From SVEL01 sp045123575 (lineage in GTDB: Bacteria; Bacillota; Clostridia; Lachnospirales; Lachnospiraceae): a stretch of DNA of 64,000 nucleotides. The translations under genes and the position numbers were made by a program. The DNA is taken from contig JBGVKG010000039.1 in NCBI GenBank assembly GCA_045123575.1, forward strand, positions 1-64,000. Reading direction: 5' to 3'. Below are positions 35,498 to 44,935 of this stretch, one piece after another; position 1 is the first letter of the stretch, and each line of letters starts with the position of its first letter. The notes beneath the pieces were generated by a model. The model was not told the DNA's origin and did no database searches. It saw only the letters and a program-made list of their open reading frames with translations.

Positions 35498-36496
35498 ATG
35501 ACCTTGTCGAATAATACAACCATATCTACAGCACAAGCTAGATGTACATTAAAACAAACAAAGCAATCAATCGATACTTTCCGCGCATCTAGTTTAACAC
35601 ACAGGGCAGTTGATAACTCCAACGTTTCTAATAGTCTATCAACACATTATTCCACAAGGCCATACCTATACACCTCCAATAAATATAAAGGTAGTATAAC
35701 ACTTGAAGCAGCTATCGCTTTACCTATATTTATATTCTTTTTTACTACATTGTTATCCGTTATGAATGCAATGTATATTCAGCTCTCCTTACAGATTCAA
35801 CTTGAAGAAACAGCTAGAACTATCTCTAAAACTGTATACAACACCTATACCACATATCTTGTGATGAATGATGATAAGGATGATGATACTACTTATGCTG
35901 ATTTAAATCTTGCTATTTTATCTATAGCGACCATACAAAATACTTTTTTAGATAGTGATATGAAAAATTTTTTGGATAATTCTTCTGTTCATAAAGGTTC
36001 GAAAGGTATTAATTTTCTATCTAGTAATATAGATGCTGATAAAGGTTTTGTAGACCTTGTTCTTACCTATTCTGTAAAGATTCCTTTTGTCCCCAAAAAC
36101 ATAGCCACTATCAACCTTTCTAACCGTTGCTATCTACATCTATATATGGGAGAAAGTTTATCTAAGGAATTGGAATCAGAAAATACTTACGTATACTGTA
36201 CTGTTTATGGACAAGTTTATCACACCAATAAATATTGCCAATATTTACTTAATTATAGTAAGGCAACATCCTTTAACCAAATAGATCTTGCAATGTATCA
36301 GACTTGCCTAAGCTGTGTAGATATGGATTTAGGCCAGTTAAAATCTGCTAACCCCATTGTATATACAACGGACAAAGGCTATGCCTATCACACATCCTTA
36401 GAATGTTCTACCTTTACGGGTTCAGTATATCGACTATTATACTCTGCTTTACCCAAAAATAAAAAAATATGCACACAATGCTTAAAAGGAAAGTAA
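35498..36496 (+). CDS. TadE-like pseudopilin with Cys/His-rich C-terminal repeats
   Basis: A helix GSITLEAAIALPIFIFFFTTLLSV (about residues 64-90) has the TadE form. The extracytoplasmic part ends in two similar units: YHTNKYCQYL...CLSC and YHTSLECSTF...CTQC. These units could bind metal or make disulfides. The first 60 residues are Ser/Thr-rich and unusual for a pseudopilin leader, so a later start is possible, but AAGGAGGTG lies before the chosen ATG. It overlaps nothing and precedes the peptidase by 2 bp. Confidence 0.8.
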   Translation: MTLSNNTTISTAQARCTLKQTKQSIDTFRASSLTHRAVDNSNVSNSLSTHYSTRPYLYTSNKYKGSITLEAAIALPIFIFFFTTLLSVMNAMYIQLSLQIQLEETARTISKTVYNTYTTYLVMNDDKDDDTTYADLNLAILSIATIQNTFLDSDMKNFLDNSSVHKGSKGINFLSSNIDADKGFVDLVLTYSVKIPFVPKNIATINLSNRCYLHLYMGESLSKELESENTYVYCTVYGQVYHTNKYCQYLLNYSKATSFNQIDLAMYQTCLSCVDMDLGQLKSANPIVYTTDKGYAYHTSLECSTFTGSVYRLLYSALPKNKKICTQCLKGK

Positions 36497-36498
36497 TT

Positions 36499-36954
36499 AT
36501 GACTTTTGATTTAATTATAAATATTTTATCTCATATTATTTTATTTATATACTTAACAATATGCACTATAACCGATATTCGCACCAACACAATCTCAAGA
36601 ATATATAGTATATGCTGTGGCCTTATACTTTTACTTCTTAATATATTAAGCACTAATATCAGCTTTACTGACATTCTAATAAGTGCATTCCCAGGACTCT
36701 GTCTTCTTCTTTTAGGAATAGCCACTAGACAAGCCATTGGTTATGGAGACGGTATTGCCACTATGATTATTGGTATATGTGTCGGTCTTAATAGATGCTT
36801 TATTATATGTCTCATAGCATTTCTTATAGCTGCTATTGTATCATGTATAAAGCTTATGGAACGTCATCCCATAAAGTCTACGCTACCATTTATACCATTT
36901 TTACTATTAGCATTTATTCTTAATAATATTTTCAATTTGATGGAGGTAATATGA
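36499..36954 (+). CDS. A24 prepilin peptidase (TadV/CpaA-type)
   Basis: The 151-residue polytopic protein has the two conserved aspartates of the A24 family in TDIRTNTIS and GYGDG. It cleaves leader peptides of Flp pilin and pseudopilins. ATG at 36499 follows AAAGGAAAG and lies 3 bp after the stop of the TadE-like gene; a frame extension to 36469 overlaps that gene. Its end overlaps the next gene by 4 bp. Confidence 0.9.
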   Translation: MTFDLIINILSHIILFIYLTICTITDIRTNTISRIYSICCGLILLLLNILSTNISFTDILISAFPGLCLLLLGIATRQAIGYGDGIATMIIGICVGLNRCFIICLIAFLIAAIVSCIKLMERHPIKSTLPFIPFLLLAFILNNIFNLMEVI

Positions 36955-37277
36955 AGGCTTCATTAACGTTAGAGGGTACTTTTATTTATCCTATAATTAT
37001 TGGTGTGACCTGTATCCTTATCATACAGTGTTTTAATTTGCATGACAGGTTATCCTGCAAAGCTACAACGTATACTCATCTTGTTAAGCAATATTTAAGT
37101 GATGATACTTCTAGTGACCTATCATCACTAACAGACGATTTATCCGAAGTCTGTTTACTTCATTATGCCATTGGGGCTACGAATAAAAATGACGATGCAG
37201 TTATAGTAAAACACAAGCTAGGTGATTTTATCGTCTCATTTTCACATTATGAAAGGACACTTACATATGGACCATAA
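36951..37277 (+). CDS. Small TadE/TadF-like pseudopilin
   Basis: A 108-residue protein starting MKASLTLEGTFIYPIIIGVT, which is the TadE-like leader plus one membrane helix, followed by a short extracytoplasmic domain. It likely acts as a minor pseudopilin in the Tad machine. Its start overlaps the peptidase gene by 4 bp and its stop overlaps the FHA gene by 11 bp. Confidence 0.75.
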   Translation: MKASLTLEGTFIYPIIIGVTCILIIQCFNLHDRLSCKATTYTHLVKQYLSDDTSSDLSSLTDDLSEVCLLHYAIGATNKNDDAVIVKHKLGDFIVSFSHYERTLTYGP

Positions 37278-38601
37278 TATTTTCAACATATCATACGCTA
37301 AGAACTATGGCTGTAATCAAATGATACTTACACCTACAGCCCAACTTATGCCTACAAAGGAGCAACTAGATAATAATTTTCGAATTCAGATGATACACGA
37401 AAATAATATACCCGGATTATTAAATACGCATATATATTATGCGGATGCCACTCCCTCCTTTTGTTATGATATAAACGGACTACAAAGTCTTAAAATCGTA
37501 TTAGAATCAACACCTTTAACTTATGTTCTATTAACCAAAATCTTAGTGGGTATGTACAACGCATTTATGGAATTGGAAAACTATATGCTAAAATATGAAC
37601 ACCTACTTACAGACTTGGAGTACATTTATATATCTAGTGATTATTCAAATGTATATTTATGCTACTATCCTATATACGAACATAATTTTTCACACTCCAT
37701 AAAAAATATATTCGACCAACTATTAAAGACTGTGGACCACCACGATGAGAAGTGCGTCTTCTTAGCATACACATTACACAAAGAATGTATGTCTCCTGAC
37801 TTTAGTTCCACGCAGCTACTTACCAGTCTATCTACCTTATCTAGTAAATATGATATTGCTAATTTGGACCAGCACTCTTCTGATTACTGCCATACGTCAA
37901 CAAATGATATAAAACCTCATACAGAACCCGCAAATCACATAAAAGACTCAAATCATACTACAGCTCTTCATGACACTGTCAAATCAACATTTATCCAGGA
38001 TAACAAATCGCTGGTGCTTAAGATGTCTGTCCTAGCTTCCATAACACTACTCTCCGTTATAACCATTACTACTATGTTTGCACTAGGGGTATTCTCAATG
38101 ACTATATTCCTCATACTCTTTGCTATTATTGCTATAATATGTGCCTATAACGGTTATATGATTTATTATCTTAATGCTCCATCTAAGCTATCCTCCGTTA
38201 TAGCTACAAAAGATTTGACTACACAACCGATATATTCTCAAACTGATAAATTTGTTTCTCCTTCCACTTGTTTGCTATCTCCTATAAATGAAGATAGCAT
38301 ATATAAACTTATATATACAGGAAACGATAACAGACAGGATATTCCTATGACTACGTTCCCTTTTGTTATCGGTAAAGGGGATGTATGTGATGGTCAACTT
38401 CCAGACCTTACTGTTAGTCGAATTCATGCAAGATTTGATCAGATAGCAAATGAATTAGGTAATCCAACACTATATATAGAAGACCTTAACTCCACAAACG
38501 GTACACAGGTAAATACAACACCTCTTGCCCCATACAGTAAAACACATTTGTCTATAGGAGATATGATATCCTTTGGTGGTGTAACTTATTTGTTGCGTTA
38601 G
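37267..38601 (+). CDS. DUF6382-FHA domain protein
   Basis: The 444-residue protein has an N-terminal region like DUF6382 (about residues 1-190) and two membrane helices (about 255-300). A C-terminal FHA domain follows (about 360-444), with GKGDVCDGQLPDLTVSRIHARF and LNSTNGTQVN. FHA domains bind phosphothreonine, so the pilus may be linked to Ser/Thr kinase signalling; that is an inference. The ATG at 37267 has GAAAGGA nine bases upstream, and the longer frame from 37222 is not needed. Confidence 0.82.
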   Translation: MDHNIFNISYAKNYGCNQMILTPTAQLMPTKEQLDNNFRIQMIHENNIPGLLNTHIYYADATPSFCYDINGLQSLKIVLESTPLTYVLLTKILVGMYNAFMELENYMLKYEHLLTDLEYIYISSDYSNVYLCYYPIYEHNFSHSIKNIFDQLLKTVDHHDEKCVFLAYTLHKECMSPDFSSTQLLTSLSTLSSKYDIANLDQHSSDYCHTSTNDIKPHTEPANHIKDSNHTTALHDTVKSTFIQDNKSLVLKMSVLASITLLSVITITTMFALGVFSMTIFLILFAIIAIICAYNGYMIYYLNAPSKLSSVIATKDLTTQPIYSQTDKFVSPSTCLLSPINEDSIYKLIYTGNDNRQDIPMTTFPFVIGKGDVCDGQLPDLTVSRIHARFDQIANELGNPTLYIEDLNSTNGTQVNTTPLAPYSKTHLSIGDMISFGGVTYLLR

Positions 38602-38654
38602 CTTTGTATTTGAACTATAATATATGTTAATTTTAATATATTTTAGAGGATATT

Positions 38655-39704
38655 ATGTTAAACAGAAATATTATAGATGTCTTACACAATTACAACTTTA
38701 ATATGCTAAGAAGCAATAGCAGAGAGTATCTGTTTTTTGGTCGAATGGATAATGATAACTTTCAGACAGTCGTGCTTGTAGATGATGTAATTCTTAGTAC
38801 ACCCTTAACCGACAAAACTACACCTGCTGACAAGTCTGCTCTCCATGTTATTAAAGATACCTTGGAACGAACATTATTATTAAAAGGATATCAAAATGTG
38901 GACATTCTTTTTATCATATCAACCAAGGAACCTTATTCATATAAAGATTTAGCAGATGAAAATATACCATTTTGGATTATAGATTCAGATAGAAATAGAA
39001 TTATAAGCTACAACTCTGAGGATGAAGATTTCTTATGGTTGAGAAATGATGTTGAACAATGTCTATCTCCATCCTACAAAAAAGAAAGTTTGTCTCTTAA
39101 AGAACGTATCTCTTCTTTATGGAAACAGCCTATATTCACCTTATCTATAGTTTTTATTAATGTACTAATATTTATATATATGGATTTATTTTGTACATTT
39201 GAAGGACAGACGTATATAAAACTCATGTATTCCAATGCTTGGGATTATATATATTATAAAGAACAATATTATAGACTTTTTACCTCTATGTTCCTTCATG
39301 CAGATATGGTTCATATTTTTAGCAATATGGTTACATTATGTGCCATAGGATATCAATTAGAAGTTTCCTTTGGACATTTTAAATATTTATTAACCTATAT
39401 GTTATCTGGTCTGGTAGCATCATTGTTATCATTTGGGTATCATTTCTATTTAGGCGAGCCTGTATTCTCTATGGGTGCATCCGGTGCCGTATTTGGTATC
39501 TTCGGAGCATATGCCATCTATTCAATATTTAATAGAAAAGAAAATGAGCCTGTACCAGCACTAAAAATTGGATTTGTGGCACTTGTTATGCTACTAAACG
39601 GCATGACATCTTCATATATCGATAATGCAGCCCATTTAGGTGGACTAGTAGCTGGTAGCATTATTTCTTTTATTTGTTGCATCTGCCGCAAAAATAAAAT
39701 ATAA
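38655..39704 (+). CDS. Rhomboid-family intramembrane serine protease
   Basis: A soluble N-terminal domain (about residues 1-150) is followed by the rhomboid membrane core. The active-site motif GASGAVFG holds Ser276, and AAHLGGLVAG holds His327; HADMVHIFSNM is the conserved loop segment. Rhomboids cleave membrane proteins within the bilayer. It is the last gene of the operon-like run behind the Tad genes (53 bp after the FHA gene). A link to pilin turnover is possible but not shown. Confidence 0.85.
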   Translation: MLNRNIIDVLHNYNFNMLRSNSREYLFFGRMDNDNFQTVVLVDDVILSTPLTDKTTPADKSALHVIKDTLERTLLLKGYQNVDILFIISTKEPYSYKDLADENIPFWIIDSDRNRIISYNSEDEDFLWLRNDVEQCLSPSYKKESLSLKERISSLWKQPIFTLSIVFINVLIFIYMDLFCTFEGQTYIKLMYSNAWDYIYYKEQYYRLFTSMFLHADMVHIFSNMVTLCAIGYQLEVSFGHFKYLLTYMLSGLVASLLSFGYHFYLGEPVFSMGASGAVFGIFGAYAIYSIFNRKENEPVPALKIGFVALVMLLNGMTSSYIDNAAHLGGLVAGSIISFICCICRKNKI

Positions 39705-39751
39705 TTATGTAAGGTATAAAAACTAATTAGTACAATATAAGGAGACGCACT

Positions 39752-40741
39752 GTGAATATAAATATTTATTATGGTGGTAGAGGCGTTCTTGAGGACCCTA
39801 CACTTTATGTTCTTGAGAAAATTGAAAATGTTTTTGAAGAGCTTCAGATTCATTTTACTAGATATAATCTGTATGATATGAAGAATACATTAACCACTCT
39901 TCCTCAGACTCTTAAGGATGCCGATGGCATTATCTTAGCTGTCAGTCTTGAGTGGATGGGTATAGGTGGCTATATGCAGCAGTTCCTTGACGCTTGTTGG
40001 CTATATGGAGATAAGGAAAAGATAAGTAAATTATATATGACTCCAGTTGTTATATCTACAACATACGGAGAGCAGGAAGCTATGCTTACTCTTAAGTCTG
40101 CATGGGAGCTTTTAGGTGGCAACGTTGGCAGCGGTATCTGTGCATATGTTGAAGATGCTATTGATTTTGAAGGTAATAAGGAATACCTTTCTTATATTGA
40201 GAAGGCTGCTGAGAATATTTACAGAACAATATTCCAAAAGATTAAGGGACTTCCTACAAGTAGTAAGGCTCTTATAAAAAAGCAGATTGGCACTACTATG
40301 TCACTTACCCCACAAGAAAGCGAGCAGCTGTCTAAGTATGTATCTGATGATATTTACGTAAAACAGCAAAAGGAAGATATAGAACAGCTAGCAAGCTTCT
40401 TTAAGGATAAATTAAGTAGCCAGGGTACTGATGTAGACACTGAATTTGTAAAACCTTTTACATCTCACTTTAGAGCGCAGGATGACTTCAGTGCGACATA
40501 TTTGTTTGATATTACAGACCGCAAGCGTTCATTGTATATAGAAGTAAGGAATACTTCTCTTTACTGCAAGTACGAAAAGCGTGACTCTGCCGATGTATAC
40601 GCCAAGCTCACTCATAAAGTTATGGACGAAATCGTACACGGCCGTATGACATTCCAAAAAGCATTCATGACTGGTGAGATGACTGCCAAAGGCAACTTCA
40701 AAACCCTTCGTATGCTTGATTCATTATTTGATTTCTCATAA
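39752..40741 (+). CDS. Flavodoxin-like oxidoreductase fused to SCP2 domain
   Basis: GTG start with AAGGAGA upstream. Residues 1-180 have a flavodoxin-like/NADPH-dependent FMN reductase fold (MNINIYYGGRGVLEDPTLYV; VVISTTYGEQEAMLTLKSAW). The C-terminal 110 residues (ATYLFDITDRKRSLYIEVRN ... HGRMTFQKAFMTGEMTAKGN) look like an SCP2 sterol/lipid-carrier domain. The substrate is unknown. Its stop is 2 bp from the stop of the convergent kinase gene, with no terminator between them. Confidence 0.75.
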   Translation: MNINIYYGGRGVLEDPTLYVLEKIENVFEELQIHFTRYNLYDMKNTLTTLPQTLKDADGIILAVSLEWMGIGGYMQQFLDACWLYGDKEKISKLYMTPVVISTTYGEQEAMLTLKSAWELLGGNVGSGICAYVEDAIDFEGNKEYLSYIEKAAENIYRTIFQKIKGLPTSSKALIKKQIGTTMSLTPQESEQLSKYVSDDIYVKQQKEDIEQLASFFKDKLSSQGTDVDTEFVKPFTSHFRAQDDFSATYLFDITDRKRSLYIEVRNTSLYCKYEKRDSADVYAKLTHKVMDEIVHGRMTFQKAFMTGEMTAKGNFKTLRMLDSLFDFS

Positions 40742-40743
40742 AT

Positions 40744-41484
40744 CTATTGTTTCATAATAGGTAGATAGATATGTATGGCAGTACCTGCTCCTAGAGCAGA
40801 TACTGCTTCTATTTTTCCTTGGTGATCTTCGATTATTTTTCTAACAACCGCAAGACCCAGTCCTACTCCATTCTTTTTTCCAAATGTACTCATAGGCTTA
40901 AATATATCCTGAATATTTTTTTCACTTATTCCTTTACCAGTATCTCTTATCTCTATATGAACAATGTCATCCTCTATTGACATTGATAAATATAAATCAT
41001 TTTTATTATCACTTTTTTCATTCTCGACCATTGCTTCCATACTATTCTTTATAATATTTATAAATACTTGCTGAAGCTTGACTTTGTTTCCATATACATA
41101 TGTATCCGTGATATCATCTTGGCACAAGCCATGATAATTTATCTCTATATCAGGCGAAATCAATTCCTTCTTAAGCTTTGCAAAAATAGATTTACCGCTC
41201 TCCATTAACTGTGATAAACAAATAGGTTGTTTTTCACCTCCATTATAATGATTATATTCTCTTAATTGATTGAACAGATGACATAGATACTCATAGTCAG
41301 CTTTCAAATCAATTACTCTCGACATATCCTTTGCATTCTTTAGTTCATGTTCGAGATAAAATATACTACCACCAAGTAAAGTTATAGCATTTCCCATTTC
41401 ATGAGATAGCTTTCTCATCATCATTTTTAATTCTTCATTCTCTTTTGTAAGCACATCAATTTTTTTAATCTCTCTCTTTTCCAT
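40744..41484 (-). CDS. Sensor histidine kinase, soluble
   Basis: The 246-residue kinase has the phospho-acceptor His in KLSHEMGNAI (His28), an N box NIIKNSMEA, and the G boxes DTGKGI and GVGLGLAV. No membrane helix or sensor domain is present, so input probably comes from a protein partner. No response regulator is adjacent, which makes it an orphan. The ATG at 41484 has AGGAGAGG eight bases upstream. Confidence 0.85.
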   Translation of the reverse strand: MEKREIKKIDVLTKENEELKMMMRKLSHEMGNAITLLGGSIFYLEHELKNAKDMSRVIDLKADYEYLCHLFNQLREYNHYNGGEKQPICLSQLMESGKSIFAKLKKELISPDIEINYHGLCQDDITDTYVYGNKVKLQQVFINIIKNSMEAMVENEKSDNKNDLYLSMSIEDDIVHIEIRDTGKGISEKNIQDIFKPMSTFGKKNGVGLGLAVVRKIIEDHQGKIEAVSALGAGTAIHIYLPIMKQ

Positions 41485-41667
41485 ATTCGGTGCCTCTCCT
41501 ATACATTTGTTTCTAAAAATATCTGATTTTCTTCTCACTTTTACTGTTAAATATTTTTTGTTCGTGATATACTATTCCTAACATACTAAGCTAGTATTTT
41601 AAAGGAATTTCGTTCAACATATTTCGACAATTCCGTGAAAATAATTTGTTTTGGAGAGGTATATACT

Positions 41668-42087
41668 ATGAGAGACGATAATTGTATATTTTGTAAGATA
41701 ACATCTGGTCAGATTCCATCATATACTTTATATGAGGATGATGATTTTAAAGCTATTATGGATATCAGCCCTGCCTCTAAGGGGCATGTTATTCTTATTA
41801 CAAAGGAACACTATAAAAATCTATTTGAGCTAGATGATGCTGTTGCATCAAGAGCTCTTGTAATAGCCAAGAAAATAGCTACAGAACTTGCAAAGGAACT
41901 TAATTTTGATGGATTTAATCTATTACAGAATAATGAAGCCATAGCTGGACAGACTATCTTTCATTTCCATATTCATCTTATACCTAGATATAAAGATGAC
42001 TCTGTTCAATTTAAGACCACACCAGGTTCTATAGATGAAGCGTTTGCCAAAGAGCTTTCTGATAAGATTTTTAATGCTCTTGCATAA
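41668..42087 (+). CDS. HIT family protein
   Basis: The 139-residue protein has a CxxC pair (NCIFCK) and the histidine triad HFHIHLI with the following PRY. Family members hydrolyse or transfer nucleotidyl groups, such as adenosine phosphoramidate; the real substrate is unknown. The ATG at 41668 with GGAGAGG upstream is preferred to one at 41635. Confidence 0.9.
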   Translation: MRDDNCIFCKITSGQIPSYTLYEDDDFKAIMDISPASKGHVILITKEHYKNLFELDDAVASRALVIAKKIATELAKELNFDGFNLLQNNEAIAGQTIFHFHIHLIPRYKDDSVQFKTTPGSIDEAFAKELSDKIFNALA

Positions 42088-42156
42088 TCGCCTATTTACT
42101 ATTTAGAAAATGCGTTATTAGCTAAAACTAACATATAGAAAGGCTTGGTATAGATT

Positions 42157-43224
42157 ATGAAAAAAATATTATTAACAGGTGGCGGAACAGCGGGTCATGT
42201 TACTCCAAACATTGCGCTAATTCCTTCCCTAAAAAAATTAAATTATGATATAAAATACATAGGCTCATACGACGGTATTGAAAAGAAACTTATTGAAGAG
42301 TTAGGTATCCCTTACGTAGGCATATCATCAGGCAAGTTGCGTAGATATATGTCCCTTAAAAATCTCTCTGATCCTTTTAGAGTTATAAAGGGATATAATG
42401 AGGCTAAAAAATTCGTAAAAGAATATAAACCTGATGTATTATTCTCAAAGGGAGGATTCGTAAGCGTTCCTGTGGTACTTGCCTGTAAAAAGTATAAAGT
42501 ACCTATAATTATTCATGAGTCTGATATGACTCCAGGACTTGCCAACAAAATATCCATCCCTTATGCCAAAACAGTTTGTCATAATTTCCCAGAAACAAAA
42601 AATCATCTTCCAGAGGGCAAATCACTACTTACAGGCTCACCAATTAGAGCTGAGCTTTTACAAGGAGACGCTTCAAAAGGTCGTGCTTTCTGCGGATTTG
42701 ACAACTCAAAGCCAGTCATCATGGTTACAGGCGGAAGCTTAGGTGCTGTTGCTGTAAATGAAGCTGTTCGCGCCGCACTTCCTGAATTACTTAAAGATTT
42801 CTATGTAGTTCACCTATGTGGCAAAGGAAAAACTGATGAAGCACTTATTAACACTGCTGGTTATGTTCAATTTGAATACATTAAGGATGAGATGAAGGAT
42901 TTGTTTGCTATGGCAGACTTAATTATCTCTAGAGCAGGAGCTAATGCAATATGTGAGATACAAGCACTTGCCATTCCAAATATGCTTATTCCTCTTCCAG
43001 CAAAGTCAAGTAGAGGCGACCAGATACTAAACGCTGCATCTTTCAAAAAGCAAGGATTTAGTGAGGTTGTAGATGAAGAAGAACTTACTACTGATACATT
43101 AGTAAAAACAGTTCGTTCTATATATGAAAATAAAGATAAATATATAGCGGCAATGAAATCATCAAAAGTAGATGATGCTGTTCATACTATTGTTAATCTT
43201 ATAGAACAGACAGTAACTGTATAA
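42157..43224 (+). CDS. murG: MurG peptidoglycan glycosyltransferase
   Basis: A 355-residue GT-B protein with GGGTAGHVTPN at the N-terminus and the MurG signature VTGGSLGAVAVNEAVR plus ISRAGANAICEIQALAIPN. It transfers GlcNAc from UDP-GlcNAc to lipid I, giving lipid II, at the inner face of the membrane. It stands alone here, away from the usual dcw cluster, with a strong terminator after it. Confidence 0.93.
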   Translation: MKKILLTGGGTAGHVTPNIALIPSLKKLNYDIKYIGSYDGIEKKLIEELGIPYVGISSGKLRRYMSLKNLSDPFRVIKGYNEAKKFVKEYKPDVLFSKGGFVSVPVVLACKKYKVPIIIHESDMTPGLANKISIPYAKTVCHNFPETKNHLPEGKSLLTGSPIRAELLQGDASKGRAFCGFDNSKPVIMVTGGSLGAVAVNEAVRAALPELLKDFYVVHLCGKGKTDEALINTAGYVQFEYIKDEMKDLFAMADLIISRAGANAICEIQALAIPNMLIPLPAKSSRGDQILNAASFKKQGFSEVVDEEELTTDTLVKTVRSIYENKDKYIAAMKSSKVDDAVHTIVNLIEQTVTV

Positions 43225-43240
43225 TAAAAATCAAAATGAA

Positions 43241-43276
43241 AAGAGAAAGGATTCCTAATCCTTTCTCTTTCTATTT
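43241..43276. terminator. Terminator after murG
   Basis: A 13-bp perfect stem, AAGAGAAAGGATT / AATCCTTTCTCTT with a CCT loop, followed by TCTATTTTTATT. It lies 17 bp after the murG stop and before the end of the convergent HD-GYP gene. Confidence 0.9.
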
Positions 43277-43304
43277 TTATTCGTAATGCTAATTCACATA
43301 TTTT

Positions 43305-44375
43305 TTAATCTAGAGTATCCTCTATAAATATAGTCAGTGATTTTGTCATATCGATAGTCTCTTCTGGCAATTCTTTTCCTGTACGATCTGCTATTATCTT
43401 CAATACTGGTCTATCAATACATTCCTTATTTTGCTTCACTACTACACCTATTCTATTATCACTAATAATTACTTTAGTTCCAACAGGATACATAGCCACC
43501 ATCGTCAATAACTGTTCTGCGTATTTACTATGATATTTACATAGTGAGTGACATTTAATGTACTCTACAACTTTATGTACTTTCATTGATTCATAGCCTA
43601 TTCCGCTAATCATAGAATCAAAATCATCGCAGACTGAAACTATTTTAATAATATCATCTAATTCGCTATCTAGTCTTTTAAATGGGTATCCACTACCATC
43701 GCATCTCTCATGATGTAACAATACGATATCCTTAACTATCTGAGTTGCCCACGATTCATGTTCTATAGCATCATATCCTAATATCACATGCTTTTTAAAA
43801 TCACTTTTATCCTTAGGATTTAGATCATCAATATTGGTATTTTCATAGTTGACTGCTGTATATCTAAGTCCCAAATCATGAAGTATACATCCTTTAGCTA
43901 TCTCTGTAACTATCGACTTGTCATATCCATTTTTTAATGCTATGACTGTTGCTAACGAACAGACATTTATGCTATGACTATAAATATCTGTATTTTCACG
44001 TCTGATATTTACTACTCTTTCTAATATATCCTGCTCTGATAAAATATCATCAACTATAATATTAGCAGCTTCGCAAAGTTTTTCTAAATCAGATGTGTTC
44101 TTGTATATATGACGTTCCAACACATTCTTAACTATAGATGTACTTTCCTCTTTTACCTTGCTACATATTATACCTTCATCTAAACTATCAAAATCAATCT
44201 CTATAAATTGTGAATCATCTACATATACATATTCAATTCCTAATTCTTGGAGTTTGGTCACATATTCAGACTTAATAATCGTTCCCTTTGCCATCAACTC
44301 TTTACCATTAGGTGTAAGAATATGTTTTCCTAATCTTTCATTACCCGTCAATTCACTTAAACGTAATAGCTTCAA
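43305..44375 (-). CDS. HD-GYP domain phosphodiesterase
   Basis: An N-terminal domain of about 130 residues of unclear role is followed by an HD-GYP core, with the HD pair in CILHDLG (166-167) and HHERCDGSGYP (221-231). HD-GYP proteins hydrolyse cyclic di-GMP. Both signature motifs are intact, so activity is plausible. A role in motility or pilus control fits the flagellar and Tad neighbours, but this is inference. It is separated from DUF4446 by only 21 bp and is probably cotranscribed. Confidence 0.85.
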   Translation of the reverse strand: MKLLRLSELTGNERLGKHILTPNGKELMAKGTIIKSEYVTKLQELGIEYVYVDDSQFIEIDFDSLDEGIICSKVKEESTSIVKNVLERHIYKNTSDLEKLCEAANIIVDDILSEQDILERVVNIRRENTDIYSHSINVCSLATVIALKNGYDKSIVTEIAKGCILHDLGLRYTAVNYENTNIDDLNPKDKSDFKKHVILGYDAIEHESWATQIVKDIVLLHHERCDGSGYPFKRLDSELDDIIKIVSVCDDFDSMISGIGYESMKVHKVVEYIKCHSLCKYHSKYAEQLLTMVAMYPVGTKVIISDNRIGVVVKQNKECIDRPVLKIIADRTGKELPEETIDMTKSLTIFIEDTLD

Positions 44376-44396
44376 TCACATTCCCCTTTCGAAAAC

Positions 44397-44909
44397 TTAG
44401 GAATTCTCGAGAGCTTTTGCCAACGCTTGCTTCTCCTCTTCTCCTAAAGGTATATATGACTCACCCTCTATGATTTCCTTAATATAAATATAGCAACCTT
44501 CTCTGCTATGCATCGCATTTATCACATGTCCTGTGTTCTTCTTATTTAACATAACAAGGGCAAAGCTTAACTTTCCACCCATTTCATGGAAGGCATCATA
44601 CTTTACAATTCCACATTTTTGTACTGTGTACTGAAGATTCTCAAATATATCTGCAATCTGCTTTGTCTTAATCTTGTTTTCCTCAAGAAGAGTATCTACC
44701 TCGTCAAACCTTTTATAAATAACATCTTCTAAAGTTTCTGCATCTTTACCACGCATAAATTTATCATATTTTTGTTCCAATTTCTTTAGTTTCTTTCCTG
44801 TAGAAATTGCATAAACCAACAAACCTATGATGAGTAGTAATAAACCTAAAAATAGATAAGCCGGATCCAAATTTCCAATGCCGATTGCTTCAAATAATTC
44901 ACTATTCAT
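44397..44909 (-). CDS. DUF4446 family protein
   Basis: The 170-residue protein has an N-terminal membrane helix (about residues 15-37), a coiled-coil (KKLKKLEQKYDKFMRGKDAETLEDVIYKRF) and a small C-terminal domain (FSFALVMLNKKNTGHVINAM type). DUF4446 is a family seen next to parB in clostridia; the function is unknown. It starts 27 bp after the parB stop. Confidence 0.8.
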   Translation of the reverse strand: MNSELFEAIGIGNLDPAYLFLGLLLLIIGLLVYAISTGKKLKKLEQKYDKFMRGKDAETLEDVIYKRFDEVDTLLEENKIKTKQIADIFENLQYTVQKCGIVKYDAFHEMGGKLSFALVMLNKKNTGHVINAMHSREGCYIYIKEIIEGESYIPLGEEEKQALAKALENS

Positions 44910-44935
44910 TTTAACAATGTCCTTTCTTCTCTGTA

